A DNA stretch of 14,660 nt from an uncultured Allobaculum sp. GTDB taxonomy: Bacteria; Bacillota_I; Bacilli_A; Erysipelotrichales; Erysipelotrichaceae. Positions 1 to 6,053 of this stretch are shown here, piece after piece. Where the stretch lies: the NCBI GenBank assembly GCA_910579655.1, contig CAJTVE010000068.1, positions 1 through 14,660 on the forward strand, read 5' to 3'. Within the stretch, counting starts at the first letter, position 1. Every line of letters begins with the position of its first letter. The notes beneath the pieces are model-generated. The model made no database searches and was not told where the DNA came from. It saw only the letters and a list, made by a program, of their open reading frames with translations. Made by a program: the position numbers and the translations under genes.

Positions 1-145
1 ACCAATTGTGCGAACGGAAAATCCACACAATGGTTTAGAGCCGGTGATTTAAAAACCACTTACAATTTTAGAATGCCAGTAAAAATCCGGATCAATTTTT
101 CTGAGCTTCTTTTGAAAACCAGAACGGGGGATCAGATTTATCTGC

Positions 146-1045
146 TTATTTGCCAGCTTTGGAGAAAGCCAGATAAGCCGCACCAAGCAGGCCCGAATCT
201 TCAGAAAGTGAAGATGGACGAACGTCGACATACTGATCTACTGGTGGGAAGACTTTTACTTTTACGCGATCTTCAACATCTTTAACAAAGCCGTCGATCT
301 TCATGGCAACAGAACCGCCAAGGATAACGATTTCAGGATCAGTTACCGCAATCAGCGTTGCAATCATGTTAGCCAAATATTCTTTAGCCTCATCCATGAT
401 TTCAGCCGCTGTTTCATCGCCCTGAACAGCCAGGTCATTAACTTCACCAGCGTGAGCAACATCCAGACCGGCTTTGCGGGCCCGCTTTGTAATGGCTGTA
501 CCAGAGCAGATGGCTTCAACAGCACCCGGGCTTAAACGGCCATGGCTAGGTCCATTGCGCCATAAGATGCAGTTTGCAACTTCGTGAGCGAAACCATGAG
601 CACCATTTACGATTTCTTTGTGAACAACCTGTCCAGACCCTAAACCTGTGGATACCGTTAAGAACTGAACAAAGTCTTTATCCTTGCCATCACCGACTAC
701 AGCTTCAGCAAGTGCAGCCAGGTTCGCATCATTTTCAAGGTAGCATGGCAGACCTGTCATTTTCGTGATTGTTTCTGGAATGGAGAATGTCCACCAGGAC
801 TCATTCAGGTTAGGCGTATTAATGATGTAGCCTGTTTTCAGGTTAAGCGGTCCTGGGCAGGATACACCGATCCCAACGATGTCCTTATCAAATCCTTGAA
901 TGACTTCTCTGATTTTTTCCAGAGTTTCCTGTGGATCATCTGGATTGGTTCTGAACTGGATTCGTTCAATCAGGTTCATATTCTCGTCGACGAGCGCAAC
1001 GCGGGTATTTGAACCTCCAATATCAATACCGATTGAATATTTCAT
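146..1045 (-). CDS. ROK family sugar kinase (glucokinase / N-acetylhexosamine kinase type), non-canonical zinc motif
   Basis: This 299-residue cytoplasmic protein has the ROK fold signatures. The N-terminal phosphate loop reads DIGGSNTR (residues 8-15), the catalytic aspartate lies in ENDAN (D106), and a glycine-rich STGLGSG stretch is at 132-138. Family members phosphorylate glucose, N-acetylglucosamine, N-acetylmannosamine or related sugars with ATP. The usual E-x-G-H motif is EVAN here (155-158), and the usual CGCGxxGC zinc cluster is replaced by SHGRLSPGA (167-175). The zinc site is therefore probably absent, as reported for the N-acetylmannosamine kinase of Staphylococcus aureus. The length is typical and no DNA-binding domain is fused, so this is a kinase rather than a NagC/XylR-type repressor. 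The ATG follows an AGGAGG SD at 7 nt. It appears monocistronic. The substrate cannot be assigned; amino-sugar genes elsewhere in the window make an N-acetylhexosamine plausible. Confidence 0.9.
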   Translation of the reverse strand: MKYSIGIDIGGSNTRVALVDENMNLIERIQFRTNPDDPQETLEKIREVIQGFDKDIVGIGVSCPGPLNLKTGYIINTPNLNESWWTFSIPETITKMTGLPCYLENDANLAALAEAVVGDGKDKDFVQFLTVSTGLGSGQVVHKEIVNGAHGFAHEVANCILWRNGPSHGRLSPGAVEAICSGTAITKRARKAGLDVAHAGEVNDLAVQGDETAAEIMDEAKEYLANMIATLIAVTDPEIVILGGSVAMKIDGFVKDVEDRVKVKVFPPVDQYVDVRPSSLSEDSGLLGAAYLAFSKAGK

Positions 1046-1144
1046 TTTATTTCCTCCTGGGAATTCTGAATTCAGTTTATCATAGCCAAAGTATTTATGA
1101 TTCTTTTTTCGGCAACTTATCCTTCTTCATTCAAAGACATAAAT

Positions 1145-1174
1145 TTTATAGTCTGCTCTTTACTTTGAGCACAA
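1145..1174 (-). promoter_or_regulatory. Candidate promoter of the ROK kinase gene
   Basis: On the minus strand a TATAAA -10 box (1150-1145) lies 18 nt from TTGTGC (1174-1169), which matches the -35 consensus at only three positions. The start codon is about 100 nt downstream. A palindromic AGCGCT core lies about 10 bp upstream of the -35, so regulation by a bound protein is possible. Inferred from sequence pattern only. Confidence 0.4.
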
Positions 1175-1181
1175 TCCAGTT

Positions 1182-1223
1182 CTTAGCGCTTTCTGTTCCT
1201 CTATGAATAGAAAAGCGCTTTAA
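1182..1223. promoter_or_regulatory. Pair of cre/LacI-type operator-like palindromes upstream of the ROK gene
   Basis: Two copies of an AAAGCGCT(TT) core are centred near 1187 and 1216, 29 bp apart. The second reads GAAAAGCGCTTTAA. The core resembles the CcpA cre consensus (TGWAANCGNTNWCA) and, more broadly, LacI-family operators with a central CG. A weaker third site, GAGAAAACGCTTTATG, is at 1357-1372, and a fourth core is at 1439-1444 over the end of the next gene. Placement just upstream of the ROK promoter suggests carbon control. The binding protein is an inference. Confidence 0.4.
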
Positions 1224-1434
1224 ATAAAAGGAAAAGCCTATCGATTTCAAGCTGGTCTCAGAGTTTTGGACTGGAACGGATTCAATTCCACTCTTCTGAT
1301 ATTCTGGATGTCCAAAAGAAAAAAAGGATGAATCTGGATACAGGATTTTGCAAAGGGAGAAAACGCTTTATGTTCTGCCTGGCACTGACATCTTTCAAAA
1401 GGTCCTATTCAAAAGGACATCTTCTGTCTGGCTA
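1224..1434. other. Intergenic stretch with inverted repeats; no gene seen
   Basis: Together with 1046-1223 this makes a 389-bp gap between the ROK gene and the DUF5131 gene. It holds an 8-bp inverted repeat, TTTTGGAC (1264-1271) and GTCCAAAA (1310-1317), enclosing a smaller one, TGGAA/TTCCA (1272-1276 and 1286-1290). A short hairpin GTCCT/AGGAC (1402-1406 and 1414-1418) lies just after the DUF5131 stop. It could end that transcript weakly, although its T-run is broken. I see no coding region. Confidence 0.5.
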
Positions 1435-2166
1435 TCAAAGCGCTGTGTCGAGATTTTTCGCCCGATAATTGATATCGGCTTTTCTGGCCTGTCGACTTAG
1501 CTGCCGGGTTGGAATTCGATAAAGCCGGCCATCTTTTCGAAAATTTGTGCTGCACTGACGAAACTCAAAACTCACATTCTGACGGATGCATTGGTCTTTC
1601 AAATCCAGAACCCATGCATAATCAAGCAGGCGGCCGTTACGGTCTGATTCACCTCCGACAACGACCAAGTCAATTCCCTCCAGATAGGATTCAAGACTAA
1701 CTGGCCCAATCATCGGCTGAACAACAATGCACTTATGCCGGATTGGCAGTTGCTGAAAAATCGGCAGTTTTACATCGGCATTTCGCTGATTTTCCACTGT
1801 GCAGCCGACAATCACATTGTCATATCCTGCCCCCCAGTCAGCAGGAACGCATTCAAGAAAGCGCCTAATTCGTTTAGTCAGAAACAGAAACATACAATCC
1901 GGACGCTGTTTGATCATCTGCCAGCAGGCCGGCCGCCATGGATCTGCTTCTTCAATGAGAAAGTCACTTGAAAAACAAAGATAAACTATCCCTGCTTTTA
2001 ACTTTGGTTCACCATTCTTCTTTTTTTCCAGCGGTTTGAAAAAATCTTTTGTCTGAACAATCTGGCTGGTATCGACACCTCGCCGGGCATCTCCTTTATG
2101 AATATAGCAATGCAGACAGCCATCACTGCATCGATGACAACCACGCCACGGATTCCAGACTGCCAT
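1435..2166 (-). CDS. DUF5131 family protein (phage Gp37/Gp68-like), four-cysteine N-terminus
   Basis: The 243-residue product matches what I know of DUF5131: an N-terminal WNPWRGC start, then a cysteine-rich element (C10, C13, C17, C20, followed by Y21), a central FLTKRIRRF segment, and the hallmark VVVGGES near residue 170, followed by DYAWVLDLKDQC. The family is found in phages and bacterial chromosomes and its biochemical role is not established. The cysteine spacing suggests a metal or Fe-S site, perhaps related to radical-SAM proteins, but that is inference. The ATG is preceded by AAGGAG with about 10 nt spacing inside a purine-only leader. The gene stands alone, with no phage genes around it. 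Length is normal and I see no break. Confidence 0.85.
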   Translation of the reverse strand: MAVWNPWRGCHRCSDGCLHCYIHKGDARRGVDTSQIVQTKDFFKPLEKKKNGEPKLKAGIVYLCFSSDFLIEEADPWRPACWQMIKQRPDCMFLFLTKRIRRFLECVPADWGAGYDNVIVGCTVENQRNADVKLPIFQQLPIRHKCIVVQPMIGPVSLESYLEGIDLVVVGGESDRNGRLLDYAWVLDLKDQCIRQNVSFEFRQCSTNFRKDGRLYRIPTRQLSRQARKADINYRAKNLDTAL

Positions 2167-2215
2167 CTTCCATCTCTCCTTCTCTTCTTGCTCTTCTCTT
2201 CTTCTCTTTTTTCCA
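2167..2215 (-). promoter_or_regulatory. Purine-rich leader and ribosome binding site of the DUF5131 gene
   Basis: For nearly 50 nt before the start codon the minus strand is almost entirely A and G (interrupted at only a few positions), with repeated AAGAGAAG units, and it contains the SD AAGGAG. Such a leader would be unstructured and has several possible SD-like sites. No convincing promoter could be placed further upstream. Confidence 0.35.
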
Positions 2216-2273
2216 TCATAATCGACACCCAGAATGATTTCCAGATCGGCTGGTCATGCCTTGCTAACAGTCA

Positions 2274-2498
2274 ATGAAAGAGTATCCTGATTCATTTCCA
2301 AATGGATTTTCCGATCAAATAGAAAAAGTCTGTCAAGGGATAAATGGACAAGCCAGACAATGGAGAATCTTTCTGCTGGAGAACCTTTCTACTGGCCGAT
2401 TTCCTGATTGGGCAGGCTGTCCTCATTCGTCTTCACATTTTCAATTGGTTCCATATCACTTGAATCCAACGAAAAAAGTTCATGCCAATTTGTCATGA
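2274..2498 (+). CDS. Possible small hypothetical protein (74 aa), weak support
   Basis: This is the only plus-strand reading frame of note that is not antisense to a recognised gene. It starts with ATG directly after an in-frame TAA and encodes 74 residues of ordinary composition, including RFPDWAGCPHSSSHF and a basic end (NPTKKVHANLS). Against it, there is no SD in front of the ATG, I recognise no family, and the stop codon lies inside the terminator hairpin of the convergent spx gene. It could be a real small gene, a decayed fragment or chance. Confidence 0.22.
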   Translation: MKEYPDSFPNGFSDQIEKVCQGINGQARQWRIFLLENLSTGRFPDWAGCPHSSSHFQLVPYHLNPTKKVHANLS

Positions 2499-2509
2499 CA
2501 TGAACTTTT
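2474..2509 (-). terminator. Intrinsic terminator of the spx-family gene
   Basis: Perfect 11-bp arms AAAAGTTCATG (2474-2484) and CATGAACTTTT (2499-2509) enclose a 14-nt loop. On the minus strand the stem runs into six T residues. It lies about 43 nt after the spx stop. T-rich flanks on both sides mean it could work in both directions. Confidence 0.8.
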
Positions 2510-2551
2510 CTGGTCAGATTTTTACAAACTGTTCGCCTGACTTTTCTGGAA

Positions 2552-2986
2552 CTAAGCTCTTTTTTTCGAACGGGCTTTCAGGACTACTGTTGTACTGGCA
2601 AGATGATCCATGTAGTCTTCTTCTATGCGCCGCTGTCCCATTGGAACCAGAGCCGTGATTTCATCATCGTCATAGCCAACGACAATGGTTCGTTCCGATA
2701 ACATAATCGGTCGTTTCAAGATCGATGGGTTTTTCTGAATCAGTTTGATCAGCTCATTGAGTGAGTAGTCATCAAGGCTGCGCTTCAAGGTCTGGAAGGC
2801 TTTGGAGCGGGTAGAAATAATATCGGAAGTGCCGTTTTCGCAACGGGAAAGAAGATATTTGATCTCGCTTTCCTGCATTAAGTTCGAAAAAATATTCTTT
2901 TCAAGAAAAGTGATGTGGTTGTCCTGAAGCCACTTTTTAGCTTTTCGACAGCTTGCACACCCTGGTGATGTATAGATAATGACCAT
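2552..2986 (-). CDS. spx: Spx/ArsC-family transcriptional regulator
   Basis: The 144-residue protein begins MVIIYTSPGCASC, giving the Spx CxxC redox switch at C10/C13 on a thioredoxin-like ArsC fold. The middle carries DIISTRSKAFQ, and the C-terminal half carries KRPIML then VVGYDDDEI, all typical of Spx. In Bacillus, Spx binds the alpha-subunit C-terminal domain of RNA polymerase to redirect transcription under thiol or disulfide stress and is degraded by ClpXP. I place the start at 2986 rather than at an upstream in-frame codon (3037) because AAGAGAGG stands 6 nt before this ATG and the protein then aligns with the family N-terminus. It is a single-gene unit ending at the hairpin 2474-2509. 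Paralogues such as MgsR or plain ArsC-like proteins are alternatives, but the CxxC favours an Spx-type regulator. Confidence 0.88.
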   Translation of the reverse strand: MVIIYTSPGCASCRKAKKWLQDNHITFLEKNIFSNLMQESEIKYLLSRCENGTSDIISTRSKAFQTLKRSLDDYSLNELIKLIQKNPSILKRPIMLSERTIVVGYDDDEITALVPMGQRRIEEDYMDHLASTTVVLKARSKKRA

Positions 2987-3133
2987 ATAAAGCCTCTCTT
3001 CAGCCGGCTTCCCGACTTTATAGATCAAGGATATCACCGTCCAGAGTGATTATTTGGATTTTTGCCTGTATAAGATTTGTACGAAATGTAATTAATGTTA
3101 TTTAACAATGCACATAACTTTACTTTCCGCCAT
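2987..3133. other. Upstream region of spx, no gene
   Basis: With the fakA 3' region this makes a 309-bp gap. Upstream of spx lies a small palindrome, TGTTA-TT-TAACA (3096-3107), in AT-rich DNA where the spx promoter should be. TATACA-like and TTGTTA-like hexamers are present but not at a convincing spacing, so I do not call a promoter. Confidence 0.4.
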
Positions 3134-3160
3134 AAATAAAAGCGGGCCGTTCAACCCGCT
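3134..3160 (-). terminator. Intrinsic terminator of the asp23-fakA operon
   Basis: AGCGGG (3141-3146) and CCCGCT (3155-3160) form a GC-rich stem with an 8-nt loop. On the minus strand it is followed by TTTATTT. It lies about 135 nt beyond the fakA stop, leaving an untranslated tail. A plus-strand GATTTTT on the other side suggests it may act in both directions. Confidence 0.75.
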
Positions 3161-3295
3161 GATTTTTGCTTCGATGGATCTTAGAATCTGTCAGTAAATC
3201 TGAAGCCATGGAAAAGGCCTCCATTATTGTGAAGGAAAAGAATCTTTGTGTCACGCAGGATTCCCGGTTTTAACAGATTCCATTTTCTGTAGCGG

Positions 3296-4930
3296 CTATT
3301 CAACACCAATCAGGAATGAATAGACCGGCTGTTTTCCGTTGTAGACTTCAACTTCAGCTTCGGAGAAAGAAGCAATAAAGTCGGCCAGCTCGTCAGCCTG
3401 TTCTTTCATGGCGTCTTCGCCATAGATCAGGGTAACCAGCTCGGAGTCTTCATCGATCATTTTCTTTAAAAGATCTCTGGTTACTGCCATCATGTCTTCC
3501 TGGGCATCGACAATTGCTTTGCCCAGAATACCCATGTACTGTCCAGCCTTGATTGGCAGACCTTCATAGGTTGTATCTTTAATGGCATAAGTAACCTCAC
3601 CGGTTTTCACGCCGCCGATCGCCTCTTCCATGTCAGCCAAATTGTCTTCCAGGGAAGCATCTGGATTGTACATGATACATGCGGACAGCCCCTGAGGGAT
3701 GGTCTTGGCAGGCAGGACATGAACATCTTTGTCTTCCATAACATCAGCAGCCTGCTGAGCAGCCATGACAATGTTGGAGTTATTTGGGAAGACGAAGATA
3801 TGATCGCAGTTCAGCTTTTTGATGGCACTGATGAAGTCTTCCGTTGAAGGGTTCATCGTCTGTCCACCGGAGATTACAATATCCACACGCAGTTCTTTGA
3901 ACATTTTCTGGATACCATCCCCAGCAGCCACCGCAATCAGACCATATTTCTTATGTTCGCCAGCAAGCTCTTCTTCCTGCTCTTTTTCACGGCTGAGAAT
4001 TTCCTCGTGCTGATCGCACATATTTTCAACTTTCAGTTTCATGAAGCGTCCTTGACGTTTACCCATGCGAATCGCAGTGGCCGGTTCAAGGGTATGAACA
4101 TGAACTTTGACAAGGTCTTCATCCTGTACGCAGACGATCGAGTTGCCAATCGCAGCAAGCTCGTCTTTGAATTTCGCTTCGGAGAAGTTTTTCATTCCTC
4201 TGGAAGACAGCTGAAGAATAAACTCCGTGCAGAAACCATATTCGCCTTCGCCGCCTTCGACTTTAGCCTGTGCACTTTCACCAGCGGCTGCCGACTGTTC
4301 GAGTTCAACCGGTTTGCCTTCCATGGCAAGAGTCATTCCTTCCAGAATGGCTAAAAGACCCGCACCACCAGAGTCAACAACACCGACTTCTTTTAAGACT
4401 GGCAAAAGATCTGGTGTCGTATCCAGAGAGATCTTGGCTTCTTCAACCATTTTCTTCATGACATCGGTGCAGTCTGTGATTTCATCGGTTGCTGTATAGG
4501 CATAGGTGTAATCCGCAGCTTCACGGATAACTGTCAGGATTGTTCCTTCTACAGGACGCATAACCGCTTTGTAGGCAACCCGGCTTCCGTTGACCAGAGC
4601 CGAAGCCAGCTGCATGGCATCCAGAGTATCCAGATCTTCAACGGCCTGATAGAAGCCACGGAAAATCTGAGAAGTGATAACACCAGAGTTACCACGGGCA
4701 CCCATTAAAAGACCACGGGAAAGAACTTTGGCAATGGCACCTACTGTATCTTCCGGGCATTTCAGGGCTTCTTTGACTCCGTTTGTAAAAGTCAAAGACA
4801 TATTGGTTCCAGTGTCTCCATCTGGAACCGGAAATACGTTCAAGGCATCAATTCTGGCCTGGTTGTTGGCCAGATTATTCATGCCGGAACGCAGCATTTC
4901 TTTAAAAAGTTTACCGTCAATCCGTTCCAT
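3296..4930 (-). CDS. fakA: Fatty acid kinase catalytic subunit FakA (DAK2 domain protein, YloV-like)
   Basis: The protein has 544 residues, typical for the family. The N-terminal DhaL/DAK2 kinase domain (about 1-200) carries NVFPVPDGDTGTNMS (31-45) with the magnesium-binding aspartates D37 and D39, and MGARGNSGV (76-84). A middle domain (about 225-300) has C234 and the KVHVH histidines (H277, H279) that are conserved in FakA. The C-terminal third (about 325-544) is the third FakA domain. In Staphylococcus, FakA phosphorylates fatty acids held by FakB (DegV) proteins, feeding acyl-phosphate to phospholipid synthesis and affecting virulence regulation. No FakB gene is in the window. The ATG follows AAGGAG at 7 nt, and the gene starts 11 nt after asp23, so the two are co-transcribed. 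No damage is seen. Confidence 0.92.
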   Translation of the reverse strand: MERIDGKLFKEMLRSGMNNLANNQARIDALNVFPVPDGDTGTNMSLTFTNGVKEALKCPEDTVGAIAKVLSRGLLMGARGNSGVITSQIFRGFYQAVEDLDTLDAMQLASALVNGSRVAYKAVMRPVEGTILTVIREAADYTYAYTATDEITDCTDVMKKMVEEAKISLDTTPDLLPVLKEVGVVDSGGAGLLAILEGMTLAMEGKPVELEQSAAAGESAQAKVEGGEGEYGFCTEFILQLSSRGMKNFSEAKFKDELAAIGNSIVCVQDEDLVKVHVHTLEPATAIRMGKRQGRFMKLKVENMCDQHEEILSREKEQEEELAGEHKKYGLIAVAAGDGIQKMFKELRVDIVISGGQTMNPSTEDFISAIKKLNCDHIFVFPNNSNIVMAAQQAADVMEDKDVHVLPAKTIPQGLSACIMYNPDASLEDNLADMEEAIGGVKTGEVTYAIKDTTYEGLPIKAGQYMGILGKAIVDAQEDMMAVTRDLLKKMIDEDSELVTLIYGEDAMKEQADELADFIASFSEAEVEVYNGKQPVYSFLIGVE

Positions 4931-4941
4931 TGCGCGTCTCC

Positions 4942-5301
4942 TTACTTAACAGTTCTGACGCCCTGAACGTTGAGATTGACAGCTTCAACTTTGACTTCCA
5001 GGGTTTTTTCAAGAACATAACGAACACGCTGCTGCGCGGCAACCATGACTTCGGACAGTTTGATTCCCTGCAGAGCGATTACATAGATATCGAGAATTAA
5101 AGAATTACCATCCTGGCGGACGATTACGCCGCGAGAATAGTTTTCCCGTTTCAGAAGTTCAGCCCAGCCATCTTTCACGACCTTCTGGCTGGCCATTCCG
5201 ACAATTCCATAACATTCATTGATAGTTCCGCCTACAAGGTTGGCAATGGCATCTAATGAAATTTCAATGTCTCCATATTCGGTAGATTTATGAATCGGCA
5301 T
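4942..5301 (-). CDS. Asp23/Gls24 family envelope stress response protein (YloU-like)
   Basis: The 119-residue protein has the Asp23 layout: an N-terminal segment with YGDIEISLDAIANLVGG (9-25), CYGIVGMAS (30-38), then a basic strand region GVIVRQDGNSLILDIYVIAL and a C-terminal VEAVNLNVQGVR. Asp23/Gls24 proteins are small cytoplasmic proteins linked to cell-envelope stress. The YloU branch sits next to yloV/fakA in many Bacillota, as here, with only 11 nt between the genes. The start follows GGAGG at 5 nt. It opens the operon and is preceded by a structured leader (5313-5394). How YloU assists FakA is not known. Confidence 0.9.
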   Translation of the reverse strand: MPIHKSTEYGDIEISLDAIANLVGGTINECYGIVGMASQKVVKDGWAELLKRENYSRGVIVRQDGNSLILDIYVIALQGIKLSEVMVAAQQRVRYVLEKTLEVKVEAVNLNVQGVRTVK

Positions 5302-5312
5302 GTTTTCCTCCA

Positions 5313-5394
5313 GTACGATGTTTCTGAGTCGTACGTATTTTTACGAACTTCATGAATGTCTTAAGACATTCAGGCAAAACCTGTTCTATTTTGC
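5313..5394 (-). promoter_or_regulatory. Structured leader of the asp23-fakA operon: three consecutive inverted repeats
   Basis: Three stems lie in the putative untranslated leader, in order toward the gene: GCAAAA/TTTTGC (5374-5379 with 5389-5394), a perfect 20-bp palindrome with arms TGAATGTCTT/AAGACATTCA (5353-5372), and GTACGA/TCGTAC (5313-5318 with 5329-5334) about 6 nt before the GGAGG. None is followed by a T-run, so these are not ordinary terminators. They could be a protein operator or an RNA regulatory element. I do not recognise a known riboswitch. Confidence 0.45.
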
Positions 5395-5469
5395 AGGCCC
5401 GTCAAAAACAGGGGTATGTGATAGGCCTTGCAAGAAATGGTTTTCAAAGATGTTTATGGCATCGGGTAT

Positions 5470-5498
5470 ATTATAAGCATTTTTTCTATAAAACAAAA
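5470..5498 (-). promoter_or_regulatory. Candidate promoter of the asp23-fakA operon
   Basis: A perfect TATAAT (5475-5470) lies on the minus strand, with a poor -35 (TTTTGT) 17 nt upstream. It would give a leader of about 160 nt. A short inverted repeat, GTGTG/CACAC (5503-5507 and 5514-5518), sits just upstream and might bind a regulator. Confidence 0.45.
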
Positions 5499-5519
5499 AC
5501 GAGTGTGGCCATTCACACC

Positions 5520-5971
5520 AACCACCCACAAAGATGTTTTGCCCCAGCATTTTTCAAACGGTTACAGATCATATTCACTATACAGTCAGGCAGATATGAT
5601 GCGTTCAGCCATAATTTTATGTAAATTACGGTCTAATTTCCCATTTTTTGTTCTCCCCTTGCCGGGATGAACATCCAACATCGATTTTTTCTTTTTTTGC
5701 GATGCTTGCGTATCTGACAAAACAAACTCGCAACGATTCATCCTTTCAACTTTCACGTTAAAATTTCATCCATCAAAAAAAGCGATTCTCAGCCCGTTTC
5801 GGGTATTTCCAAAAAGAAACATACAGTTTTCCTTTCGTCTTTCCTTGTGTCCTCTGCTCTTTTTCATTGAATCTGTATTCCCGCCTTCCTTCATGCGGCG
5901 TCTTCTCATCGAATTCATGTCTCTTCTTTATTCTGAGATCGGCCTTGGTTCAAGGCATGAAAACGACCAGC
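5520..5971. other. Gene-free intergenic region between asp23 and divIB
   Basis: I find no convincing gene here. Visible structure is limited to two small perfect hairpins (CCCG/CGGG at 5793-5803 and GCCTTG/CAAGGC at 5942-5956), a T-rich stretch near 5685-5700 and a pyrimidine-rich stretch on the plus strand at about 5826-5870. The ribosomal protein L28 gene that often neighbours yloU in Bacillota is not present. Confidence 0.5.
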
Positions 5972-6003
5972 AAAAAAAACCGTTCACAGAAAATGCGAAC
6001 GGT
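5972..6003 (-). terminator. Intrinsic terminator of the murG-murB-divIB operon
   Basis: ACCGTTC (5979-5985) and GAACGGT (5997-6003) form a 7-bp stem with an 11-nt loop, followed on the minus strand by eight T residues. It lies about 50 nt past the divIB stop. Confidence 0.88.
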
Positions 6004-6053
6004 CATTCATCACTTACAGAGGATCGGAATAGTCGCCGGACAGGACGCAGGAT

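Noticed and set aside
1..34. Imperfect inverted repeat ACCAATTGTG / CACACAATGGT at the left edge
   Set aside because: Arms pair only with a bulge and the flank is cut by the window edge, so a terminator for a gene cannot be judged.
3120..3209. 29-codon minus-strand ORF after fakA with a strong SD (AATGGAGG) and ATG at 3209
   Set aside because: Its stop codon lies beyond the terminator hairpin 3134-3160, so most transcripts would end before it; it is probably chance sequence in the 3' region.
3953..4354. 133-codon plus-strand ORF
   Set aside because: Antisense to fakA; no SD and no family features.
5313..5475. Known riboswitch or T-box in the asp23-fakA leader
   Set aside because: I could not match the stems to any known riboswitch class or to a T-box motif, and there is no terminator stem; kept only as an unassigned structured leader.
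5586..5741. 51-codon minus-strand ORF with a lysine-rich middle upstream of asp23
   Set aside because: GAAAGG touches the ATG with no spacing, there is no recognisable family, and no promoter was found; chance is likely in this AT-rich gap.
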